From Pedobacter cryoconitis (GTDB lineage Bacteria; Bacteroidota; Bacteroidia; Sphingobacteriales; Sphingobacteriaceae), in NCBI RefSeq assembly GCF_014200595.1, contig NZ_JACHCG010000007.1:98094-162093 (forward strand): 64,000 bases of DNA, given 5' to 3'. Below the pieces are notes generated by a model. It made no database searches and was not told the DNA's origin. It was given only the letters and a program-made list of their open reading frames with translations. Positions 17,943 to 26,097 of the stretch are shown in pieces. Within the stretch, counting starts at the first letter, position 1, and the number at the start of each line of letters is the position of its first letter. The translations under genes were made by a program, and so were the position numbers.

Positions 17943-19356
17943 TTATTTTGTGGTATAAAATTTTAGAATGATGTCTGTTATCAACCTGAATTTCGGTCTG
18001 AAACTGTACACTGTTAATTAACCCGGCAGGGAAGTTTTTGGCTAAAATCCGTTCTGCTTCTTCCTGCGTTATAGTACCCTGAATAAAAATATCAAAGCCA
18101 TCCTCAGCAGCTATTGCAGCTACCTGGACAATCTGGTGATGCAGGGTAAGTAAATGTTCGATCTGGTAATGTTGTATACCCTGATGTGCTTTTTCATTTC
18201 CTATTCTGGCGGTGAGATAAAGTTCTTTATCGGCCGACAGATAACCGATATCACCTGTTCTGAGCCAGCCGTCCTGATGCGAAGTGGCTACATGCGCACC
18301 TTTGACCTCTATTTCGCCCGAATTAAATGATCCGGCAGCAGTATGTACCGTTGCAGCTTCATTAATCCTGAGTTCCAATGTTTCTACCGGCTTTCCTACA
18401 CCATAGCCGTTAATTGGGTTTTTAGCTGTTCCGTTTATTTTTCTTACCGCGATAGGCTCTGCTTCGGAGGAACCATAAATAATATGAAATTCTGCTTCAG
18501 GAAAATAAAGACGGAGTTCGGGCAGAAGATTCTCAGGTACGGGAGAGCCTCCGGCACCAATTTGCATCACCTTTGGGAAAGATTGCGGATGTGCTTTCAA
18601 ATAAGCAAGGATAGTCTTAAAATAAAACACATTGCCCATTAATGTCCCAATATGCTGAGCCGACAGTTGCCGGATGATGTTTTCAGCTTTTAACTGGCTC
18701 ATTTGAAATCCCGGAATAGCAGGCACTACCGTAGTAATTCCTGCTGCAATATTATGCAGGATCACATTAGGAAATATGGGGAAATCACGCAGGTTTACTT
18801 GTGGTGGAAATACTTTTTTGAGAATCTGGTGTTGCGCAGCAATTACGCGGTGACTTCTGAGCACACTCTTTGGTTCTCCGGTTGTACCTGAACTAAAAGT
18901 AACCAGTGCAGGCTGATCCGGGTTTACTAAAACAGCTTCCCAATCAGTTTCTCTGTTGCTTTTCTGTTTTAGAAAAAGGCATTGAATACCCGCTGCTGCT
19001 AATTCAGTTCCCAATTGCTGGTGCATTTGCTCTTCCGCAATGATCACATTTATTTTTTGTGATTTCAATAGTTTAAACAGCGCAGGCAGATCTGATCTGG
19101 CAGGAGGCAGCACCGGGATTGCGCCAATACTTTGTATAGCCAGCAATGCGCTGATAGAAACAGGACTTACAGCGATAGCCAGTAAAACAGAATCACCGGG
19201 CAGCACATGCTGCTGTAGTAAATACCGGTAATTGGAGATATTTTGCAATAGCTCCTGATTGGTAATTGGCGGCTCCTGTGGATTAGCAGGGATAATTAGC
19301 TCCCGGTTTCCTGGTCTGGTGAGCGCGGTATGGATAACGTTGTAGAAATTGATCAC
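17923..19356 (-). CDS. AMP-dependent acyl/aryl ligase
   Basis: The 477-residue adenylate-forming enzyme shows the core motifs in order: A3 TFSSGTTGEPKSV (residues 153-165), A5 YGSSEAEPIAV, A7 GWLRTGDIGYL, and a C-terminal DNRHHSKILYHK motif that provides the A10 lysine. The A8 hinge (LTARIGNEKAHQG) departs from the usual GRxKDxIK. The tail resembles the RHNAKI ending of long-chain acyl ligases linked to lipid and beta-lactone pathways. It would activate a carboxylic acid to its acyl-AMP and probably a thioester. Starts in a 4-base overlap with the reductase gene. Confidence 0.82.
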   Translation of the reverse strand: MINFYNVIHTALTRPGNRELIIPANPQEPPITNQELLQNISNYRYLLQQHVLPGDSVLLAIAVSPVSISALLAIQSIGAIPVLPPARSDLPALFKLLKSQKINVIIAEEQMHQQLGTELAAAGIQCLFLKQKSNRETDWEAVLVNPDQPALVTFSSGTTGEPKSVLRSHRVIAAQHQILKKVFPPQVNLRDFPIFPNVILHNIAAGITTVVPAIPGFQMSQLKAENIIRQLSAQHIGTLMGNVFYFKTILAYLKAHPQSFPKVMQIGAGGSPVPENLLPELRLYFPEAEFHIIYGSSEAEPIAVRKINGTAKNPINGYGVGKPVETLELRINEAATVHTAAGSFNSGEIEVKGAHVATSHQDGWLRTGDIGYLSADKELYLTARIGNEKAHQGIQHYQIEHLLTLHHQIVQVAAIAAEDGFDIFIQGTITQEEAERILAKNFPAGLINSVQFQTEIQVDNRHHSKILYHKINELRVL

Positions 19357-20537
19357 AGGGCAGAGGTACTTAGTGAAAGTTCAGGGTTTTCGAAATTGTG
19401 CTGTAAAGCATAATCATACAGTTCTTCGAAAGTGTTTTGAATATCCGGTTCAGGAATATGCAGAATGAGCTTTCGCAGCGGAGCAGCATCAAAGTTATAA
19501 GAGGTCGTATTCAGATAACGTGAAAGCCATTTTCCGGCTCTTTTATAATACCATTCTTCCAGCAGGTTCATGTTTTCGGGAGTTGAATCCACGAGTTCAC
19601 ATTCAAGGCCCAGTCTGTGGATAGAATGTTTGATCAGATAGGCATTGCTCAGTGGTGCTGAATTTACAATACTGAGCTGTTTAACATCATCCCGGCGGAA
19701 TACCGCTAAAATCGTTTTGGCAACATAATCAACCGGAACAATATTCAAAGTGCTTTTATGGTCACCCATGATCCGGATTTTTTTAATATCATGCTCTTTG
19801 TGGCGTTGTATGCCCTTATTGATAATTCTGCCTACTTCGTAAAATACATTGAACAGGGGCAGGTAGTATAAAGGTGCATCTAACAATCTGCCGCAAATCA
19901 CCGAAGGACGCAGAATCTGCCAGGTGATCTGATTGTCTTCACAATGTTTAATAACCTGGTACTCGGCCATTGCCTTGTAAAACTCATAATGATTCCGGTA
20001 AGCGGACAGGCTGCTGAAAGGTAATAGCTCTCCGCCTGACCCAAAGCGACGGTAATTACTATCAATTAATCCAGTTTGTATACCACATGAAAATGCAGAA
20101 CTGATAAAGATGAATTTGTGCGGTATATGTTTCAGCTGTTCCATTAACTCCAGCGTAGTTAAGTAGTTGAAATCATGGACGTCTTGTAAAGCTGAGTCGG
20201 CCGTATTTAAGTTGGTGATCGCTGCAATATGGATCACATGAAGATAGTCACCCAATTTTGACTTCAATAGCGGACTTTTCTTCAGGTCTCTTAAATCAGA
20301 ATCAATAACCTCAATAAATGATAGCAACTCTTCTACAGGATAAACATCCAGATAGGCTGGTTTAAACGGATTTGATAATAAAGAACTGATCCGCTCACTG
20401 GCACTTTCTTTGGCACCAGACCTGACAACGAGAAATAACCTGCCATTTCTTGTCCCGCTGGCATATTCGGCTAATAATTCATACAGTACATGACGGCCAA
20501 GTATGCCGGTAACGCCAGTAATCAGTAAATTTTCCAT
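19353..20537 (-). CDS. extended SDR / thioester-reductase-like protein
   Basis: The 394-residue product has the NAD(P) motif TGVTGILGRHVLYELL (residues 7-22), a YEFYK active-site pair preceded by a Ser in ISSAFS, and the RPSVICGRL segment seen in male-sterility/NRPS thioester reductases. It could reduce the acyl thioester made by the ligase encoded next to it to an aldehyde or alcohol, or act on a 3-oxoacyl intermediate. It is the first gene of the minus-strand operon; CAAATTTA at 20600-20607 gives a promoter about 60 bases upstream. Confidence 0.78.
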   Translation of the reverse strand: MENLLITGVTGILGRHVLYELLAEYASGTRNGRLFLVVRSGAKESASERISSLLSNPFKPAYLDVYPVEELLSFIEVIDSDLRDLKKSPLLKSKLGDYLHVIHIAAITNLNTADSALQDVHDFNYLTTLELMEQLKHIPHKFIFISSAFSCGIQTGLIDSNYRRFGSGGELLPFSSLSAYRNHYEFYKAMAEYQVIKHCEDNQITWQILRPSVICGRLLDAPLYYLPLFNVFYEVGRIINKGIQRHKEHDIKKIRIMGDHKSTLNIVPVDYVAKTILAVFRRDDVKQLSIVNSAPLSNAYLIKHSIHRLGLECELVDSTPENMNLLEEWYYKRAGKWLSRYLNTTSYNFDAAPLRKLILHIPEPDIQNTFEELYDYALQHNFENPELSLSTSAL

Positions 20538-20599
20538 AGATGATATTTGATAGATAGGTTGTAATTGTTCAATCGCTATTCAGTTAACTAGCTGCTATC

Positions 20600-20607
20600 C
20601 AAATTTA
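20600..20607 (-). promoter_or_regulatory. promoter element (TAAATTTG) of the reductase-ligase operon
   Basis: On the minus strand this is TAAATTTG, an exact TAnnTTTG match, with TTTA about 18 bases further upstream. The expected leader is about 55 bases. The rest of the 20538-20950 gap is A/T-rich and shows no gene. Confidence 0.5.
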
Positions 20608-20950
20608 TTTATCTAATACTGCTGGTAAATAGATGATTTGATATTTACTATGTACTTTTTGATTTTATTATGGGTGTAACACTTTCTTTAAAGAGATATT
20701 TTGTGTGATTTATATTCTTTTTCAGTTGAAATATGTAATCACATGCGGGTATGAGATTTATAGTGAAATTAGTTCTGTGATGATGAATTAAAGGAGTTAG
20801 AACATCTAATTCGATTTTACAGAAAAAATCTATTTTTTAGTAAAGATAACAGCGCATCCATTTTTGTTTAATTTAATATTTTTAATAAAACTTTCTAATC
20901 ATAACCTAGTCCGTGGCCTTCATCAGGTACGTGCTGAATATCAAAGCCGC

Positions 20951-21832
20951 ATGAAAAACGAATATTACAAATATTTGTGTGTGAGTGAGGAGGATGCTAA
21001 CTGGGGCCTGTATGTTTTATACGTTGGCTATACCAGTGTCGCTGCCCATGCTCAATATCCACAGGAATATTATCCATCGCACCATTATTTTACCTGGAAA
21101 TCAGGTCGTATACTCGATGAGTATCAAATTTTGTACATTACCCGTGGTGAGGGTTATTTTGAATCGGACAGCCATAAGCAAAAGGTAACCGCCGGCACAA
21201 TAATAATTCTGTTCCCTGGCGAGAAACACCGGTATATACCTGATCCGGATATTGGATGGGATGAATACTGGATTGGGATCAGGGGCAGTATTATTGATAA
21301 CCATGTACATCACAAGTTTTTTAACCGGGAGAACCCCTGTATCAATATAGGGGTCAATGAAAAGGTGGTCGATCTTTTTAATCTGATCATCGATAAAACC
21401 AGGGGTAAAAATAAAGAAGACCAGCCCATGATGTCGGGTGTTGCTTTACATCTGCTGGGAATACTTTATTATATGGTCAAACAGAAAAGTCAGGAAAGTG
21501 AACAGAAAGATTTGATTATTAACCAGGCGAGGGACTTGTTCAGTTCTAATATCTCCAAAGATTTTTCTCCTAAAATGGCTGCGGACCAATTGAAAATTGG
21601 GTACTCTTTATTCCGCAAACTCTTTAAGAATTATACCGGTTTATCACCTGGACAGTATTTTATCCAGGTAAAAATAGAAAAAGCTAAAAACCTGCTGGAA
21701 GATCAAAGTTTATCTATCAAAGAAATTGCCTATGACCTGAAATTCGACTCTTGTTTTTACTTCTCCAAATTATTCAAGCAGAAAACCGGCATGAGCCCAA
21801 CCATCTATAGAAAGAAGGCAGATACCTGCTAA
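20951..21832 (+). CDS. AraC family transcriptional regulator
   Basis: The 293-residue regulator has an N-terminal cupin-like sensor (residues 20-150, with the GTIIILFPGEKHRY strand motif) and a C-terminal pair of helix-turn-helix motifs. The second contains IKEIAYDLKFDSCFYFSKLFKQKTGMSPTIYRK, the AraC signature. The ATG at 20951 fits family length; upstream in-frame starts would add 29 residues of hydrophobic leader not seen in relatives. It is divergent from the lipid-type operon and could control it. Its end overlaps the ku gene by 4 bases. Effector unknown. Confidence 0.85.
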   Translation: MKNEYYKYLCVSEEDANWGLYVLYVGYTSVAAHAQYPQEYYPSHHYFTWKSGRILDEYQILYITRGEGYFESDSHKQKVTAGTIIILFPGEKHRYIPDPDIGWDEYWIGIRGSIIDNHVHHKFFNRENPCINIGVNEKVVDLFNLIIDKTRGKNKEDQPMMSGVALHLLGILYYMVKQKSQESEQKDLIINQARDLFSSNISKDFSPKMAADQLKIGYSLFRKLFKNYTGLSPGQYFIQVKIEKAKNLLEDQSLSIKEIAYDLKFDSCFYFSKLFKQKTGMSPTIYRKKADTC

Positions 21833-22599
21833 GCTCCTTTTCTGCCTTCCAGGCTTTGCATTAGCTGGCTGTACAGATCATCATTCGTATCTTCCCGGGG
21901 TTTCAATTTTTTTACAGTAGCTCTTTTGCCCCTGGCTTTCGCCTTGATAATTTTCAAAAGTTCTTTACTGTATTCATCTTTGAAACCCCTGATGTCGAAT
22001 GCTGAACTATACTGTTTAATCAGTGCCATGCCCACTTCCAGCTCCTTTTTAGTGATAGTATCGGTTTCGGGGATCTTAAGTTCTTCGCCAGACCTGATTT
22101 CTTCAGCGAACCTGATTTTTGTGACTACCAGAATATCATTTAAAGGATGGATGATACATAAATTCTCCGTATTCCTCAATACAAACCGGGCCACGCCGGC
22201 TTTTTTAGATTTCACTAAAGCTTTCAATAATAAAGCATAAGCTTTTTTACCCTGTTTCTCTGGCTGGGCATAATAAGAAGTCTCATAATAGATAGGATTG
22301 ATTTCCTGTAAATCCACAAAATTCTCCAGTGAGATCATCTTGCTTTTATCCGGAGCCGCATCTTCAAAATCCTGTTCATCGAGTACTACATAATTATCAT
22401 TCAGCAGATAACCTTTTACAATTTTATCAAAAGGGACTTCTTTTCTTGTTTTTTCATTGATGCGCTGAAACTTGATCCTGGAATGATCTTTACTGTCCAG
22501 CATATCTAAATCAAGATGACTCTGCTGTACAGCAGAGAAAAGTTTAACCGGGATATTTACCAATCCAAATCCAATAGCTCCATTCCAAAGTGATCTCAT
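21829..22599 (-). CDS. ku: Ku protein of non-homologous end joining
   Basis: The 256-residue protein begins with the Ku signature MRSLWNGAIGFGLVNIPVKLF and contains the beta-barrel core with VPFDKIVKGY and the YYAQPEKQGKKAYALL segment. Bacterial Ku forms a homodimeric ring on DNA ends and recruits LigD. The basic C-terminal tail (KAKARGKRATVKKLK) is typical and extends DNA contact. It is divergent from ligD with a 120-base gap, a common arrangement for the end-joining pair. Confidence 0.95.
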   Translation of the reverse strand: MRSLWNGAIGFGLVNIPVKLFSAVQQSHLDLDMLDSKDHSRIKFQRINEKTRKEVPFDKIVKGYLLNDNYVVLDEQDFEDAAPDKSKMISLENFVDLQEINPIYYETSYYAQPEKQGKKAYALLLKALVKSKKAGVARFVLRNTENLCIIHPLNDILVVTKIRFAEEIRSGEELKIPETDTITKKELEVGMALIKQYSSAFDIRGFKDEYSKELLKIIKAKARGKRATVKKLKPREDTNDDLYSQLMQSLEGRKGA

Positions 22600-22719
22600 C
22601 CTAAATGCTTTAATTGTTAATCTAACAACGCGCCATTTCTTTTGTTTTCTGTTCCTGAAAACTTTGAAACTTTCTTATTGTTATCATCCGGAATCAGGTC
22701 ATCATTTAAAATTTTAGCG

Positions 22720-25323
22720 ATGAGTTTAACAGCCTATAAAAAGAAACGGTCTTTCAAGCAGACACCCGAACCCAAAGGTGGTAAAGGAAGTGGAAAAGAA
22801 TTGCGCTTTGTCATTCAGAAACATGATGCTTCACATCTTCATTATGATTTCAGATTGGAAATGGGCGGAGTATTGAAAAGCTGGGCTGTTCCCAAAGGGC
22901 CTTCCACTGATCCTGAAGTTAAACGGCTTGCGATGATGGTTGAAGATCATCCTTACGATTACAAAGATTTTGAAGGTAGTATTCCTAAAGGAGAGTACGG
23001 TGGGGGGACAGTTATTGTTTGGGATGAGGGGACTTATGAGCCTGAAGAGCCGGTAAATGGCACTATAGAAGACCAGGATAGAAACCTCAGACATCAGCTG
23101 CATAGCGGTAAAATCAGTTTTATTTTGCATGGCAAAAAGCTGAAAGGATCTTTTGCACTGGTCAAAACTCATGGAATGGGTGAAAATAGCTGGCTTTTGA
23201 TCAAGCATAAAGATAAATATGCCAAAAGCGAAAATATCTTGCTGAAAGATAAATCGGTGATTTCCAGAAAGACGATTGAACAAATGGAAAAGAAACCAGT
23301 TCAGGTTTATGGAAAAAAGACGATTAAACCTAAAAAGCCTGAAACGGTTGAACCCAAGAAGATTAGAACTGTAAAAACTCCTTTTTACGATCAGGTAAAA
23401 CCTATGCTGGCGACGTTGGTAAATAAGCCATTCGATGAAGAAGGATGGTTATATGAAGTTAAATGGGATGGTTACCGGGCGGTTGCCTTTATGAATAAAG
23501 GGACTGTAGCATTCCAGTCCCGGAACAATAAATCTTTTCAGGAGAAGTTTTATCCGATTTACCAGGCATTGGAAGAATGGAATATTAATGCAATTGTAGA
23601 TGGTGAGGTTGTTGTCGTAGATCAAAAAGGAACAGCTAGTTTCGGAGCTTTACAGAATTGGCATAGTAACCAGGGCGGGGAGTTGTTGTACTATGTTTTT
23701 GATATTTTGTGGTATGATGGGTATGACCTTACAGTTTTACCTCTAACACAAAGAAAGGCGATACTGACTCAGCTGATCCCGGAAAACTCCCCGGTAAGGC
23801 TCAGTAAAGATTTTGAAACTTCAGGAATAGAATTTCTGGCAGCTGCAAAAAAAGCAGGGCTGGAAGGGATCGTTGCTAAAAGAAAAGACAGTTTGTACGT
23901 GGTTGGTGAACGCACCAGTGATTGGCTCAAAATTAAAGCTGCCAGACGTCAGGAAGTCGTGATTGGCGGGTATACAAAGAATGCGGATACCAGCAAACCA
24001 TTCAGTTCCTTGCTGGTTGGTGTGTTTGATGACGGGAAATTTATTTATACCGGAAAGATTGGGACGGGATTTAGTGTGGAGATGCAGCAGCAATTGTTAA
24101 CCCGGTTTGAACCTTTGCTGATTGCTAAACCAGCTTTTACAGACAAGCCCGATTTTAATAAAGCTAACCCGTTCAGAGCTGGTTCGGCAAAGGCGAAGGC
24201 ATTCTGGTTAAAACCGGAGCTGATCTGTGAAGTCAATTTTACAGAAATGACCGCAGATGGTTTGATGCGGCACCCATCTTTTGCAGGCATGCGGGAAGAT
24301 AAAAACGCTGAAGAAGTTGTTCTTGAAAAAGAAGCAGATACGCCGGCTGTTTTGACTGAAACTGATAAAGGTTTGACTAAGCTCAAAGGAATGAAAGAAT
24401 TACTGAATCCAAAAGAAGAAACTCAGGTGAAAAAAGTAAACGGGCATGCACTGGAATTTACTAACCTGAATAAGTTATACTGGCCTGTTGAAAAAATAAC
24501 GAAACGTGAGCTGATCAATTATTATGAGCAGATGGCGTCATTTATATTACCTTATATGAAAGACCGGCCTTTGTCTTTAAACCGTTATCCAAACGGAATT
24601 ACAGCACAGAGTTTCTATCAGAAAGATGTGACCGGAAAAGTTCCTGACTGGATCAAAACTTATCTTTATCATGCCGAAGGAGATGATTCAGATAAGCATT
24701 TCATGGTAGGGGATGATAAAGCAACCTTATTGTACACGGCCGGGCTTGGGTGTATTGAAGTTCATCCCTGGAGCAGTACTATTAAAAAACCTAATTATCC
24801 CACCTGGTGTATTATTGATCTTGATCCGGGTAAAAATTCTTTTCAGCAGGTAATCGAAGCGGCGCAGGTCACTAAAACTATTCTGGATGATATGGGTGTC
24901 CCTTGTTATTGTAAAACCAGCGGTTCTACAGGTTTACATATCTATATTCCCTTAGGAAACAAATATACTTATGAACAGAGCAAGGAGTTTGCGCGGATTA
25001 TTGTAACGCTGGTTAATCGCGAAATACCGTCATATACAAGTCTGGAACGTGCGGTTTCTAAACGGAGAGGAAAAATGTACCTGGATTTTTTACAGAACCG
25101 CCCTCAGGCTACCATAGCCGCTCCGTATTCGCTGCGTCCAAAGCCTGGCGCTACGGTTTCTATGCCATTACACTGGGAAGAAGTGAAAAAGGGATTGGAA
25201 ATGAAAGATTTTACAATTTACAATGCGCTGTCAAGGGTTAAAGAAACCGGTGATATTTTTAAACCCGTACTAGGTAAAGGGATCGATCTTAAGAAAGTTA
25301 TAACAGGAATGCAATTGAAATAA
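22720..25323 (+). CDS. ligD: multifunctional DNA ligase D (phosphoesterase-ligase-polymerase)
   Basis: The 867-residue protein combines three end-joining activities. The 3'-phosphoesterase domain (residues 1-170) holds HDASHLHYDFRLE. The ATP-dependent ligase domain (about 220-530) has YEVKWDGYRAV with the adenylated Lys in KWDG. The C-terminal primase-polymerase domain (about 570-867) carries DLDPG as the metal-binding motif and SGSTGLHIYIP. The order PE-LIG-POL is that of Pseudomonas rather than Mycobacterium. The ATG at 22720 fits the family; an upstream TTG would add 26 residues. A terminator follows. Confidence 0.95.
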   Translation: MSLTAYKKKRSFKQTPEPKGGKGSGKELRFVIQKHDASHLHYDFRLEMGGVLKSWAVPKGPSTDPEVKRLAMMVEDHPYDYKDFEGSIPKGEYGGGTVIVWDEGTYEPEEPVNGTIEDQDRNLRHQLHSGKISFILHGKKLKGSFALVKTHGMGENSWLLIKHKDKYAKSENILLKDKSVISRKTIEQMEKKPVQVYGKKTIKPKKPETVEPKKIRTVKTPFYDQVKPMLATLVNKPFDEEGWLYEVKWDGYRAVAFMNKGTVAFQSRNNKSFQEKFYPIYQALEEWNINAIVDGEVVVVDQKGTASFGALQNWHSNQGGELLYYVFDILWYDGYDLTVLPLTQRKAILTQLIPENSPVRLSKDFETSGIEFLAAAKKAGLEGIVAKRKDSLYVVGERTSDWLKIKAARRQEVVIGGYTKNADTSKPFSSLLVGVFDDGKFIYTGKIGTGFSVEMQQQLLTRFEPLLIAKPAFTDKPDFNKANPFRAGSAKAKAFWLKPELICEVNFTEMTADGLMRHPSFAGMREDKNAEEVVLEKEADTPAVLTETDKGLTKLKGMKELLNPKEETQVKKVNGHALEFTNLNKLYWPVEKITKRELINYYEQMASFILPYMKDRPLSLNRYPNGITAQSFYQKDVTGKVPDWIKTYLYHAEGDDSDKHFMVGDDKATLLYTAGLGCIEVHPWSSTIKKPNYPTWCIIDLDPGKNSFQQVIEAAQVTKTILDDMGVPCYCKTSGSTGLHIYIPLGNKYTYEQSKEFARIIVTLVNREIPSYTSLERAVSKRRGKMYLDFLQNRPQATIAAPYSLRPKPGATVSMPLHWEEVKKGLEMKDFTIYNALSRVKETGDIFKPVLGKGIDLKKVITGMQLK

Positions 25324-25360
25324 CCAGGATATTCTTATGGAATATCCTGGTATTGTTTTT
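25324..25360 (+). terminator. bidirectional intrinsic terminator between ligD and the 25359 gene
   Basis: CCAGGATATTC (25324-25334) and GAATATCCTGG (25340-25350) form an 11-bp stem with a TTATG loop. A T-rich stretch follows on the plus strand, so it can end ligD and perhaps also the opposing gene. Confidence 0.85.
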
Positions 25361-25934
25361 AAGATTGTTTACCCAGATTTCCTGTGATAGATAGAATCTC
25401 AAAAGTATAAGTAAGCTGTGTTTTATTTTTCTCGTAACATTGCAAAGCATCCCATAAGCTTTTAAACTTTATTGGCTTCAGATTATTCTTCACATCCCTG
25501 CAAAAAGCAATTACACCATGGTCTTTCCATTCGTTATTACTTGTCGAAAGTTCTACAAACGGATAAGATTCCCCTTTTGATAATAATGATATTTTGAAGC
25601 TATCCAGAATATCTTTAAGCAGCCTGAAAGAAGACTCGCTGTCTCTGTATAAATCAGGGTACAAACCATCTTTATGGATCTCATCAATGTTTTGTTCAAG
25701 GGCCATGACCTGTTTTAAAAAAGCTACCCTGATGTCGTCAGCAGATTCATCAGGAGCAGACAATTCATCTTGCAGTTCCTTTACTGTTTGCAGTGATTGC
25801 GCCATTGATTTTCTGGAGTCCTCCGTATTTTTTTTAAGAAAAACCTTGTGGGCGGATTGAAAGCTTTCGATTGCTTCGAGGCTTTTGATCAATACTGAAG
25901 GAGCGTTATAATAATTTTTAATTGAAGGTTTCAT
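25359..25934 (-). CDS. hypothetical helical protein
   Basis: The 191-residue protein has no signal peptide or membrane span. The first 110 residues are charged and helix-prone (KSLEAIESF, SLQTVKELQDEL); the rest is mixed. I do not recognise the family. It lies between the ligD terminator and the lanB-like gene in the same orientation as the latter, with a 163-base gap, so it may be independent of it. No catalytic motif is visible. Confidence 0.6.
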   Translation of the reverse strand: MKPSIKNYYNAPSVLIKSLEAIESFQSAHKVFLKKNTEDSRKSMAQSLQTVKELQDELSAPDESADDIRVAFLKQVMALEQNIDEIHKDGLYPDLYRDSESSFRLLKDILDSFKISLLSKGESYPFVELSTSNNEWKDHGVIAFCRDVKNNLKPIKFKSLWDALQCYEKNKTQLTYTFEILSITGNLGKQS

Positions 25935-26097
25935 AGATTATCTATTAATAGAGCTTCATTTGAATTTTTATAGAGAAAATACTCATGTTACCACTTACGT
26001 AAAAATAGTAATTTTGTTCAATGCATAGCTTGTTTTTTAAATTATTTTTTAACAGAACTTATTGTTTTTGAGTCGTCTAACGTAAAAGATGCGGAAA

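Noticed and set aside
21829..25323. Ku/LigD as part of a defence island
   Set aside because: The pair is ordinary chromosomal end-joining with typical divergent layout; no defence genes adjoin it.
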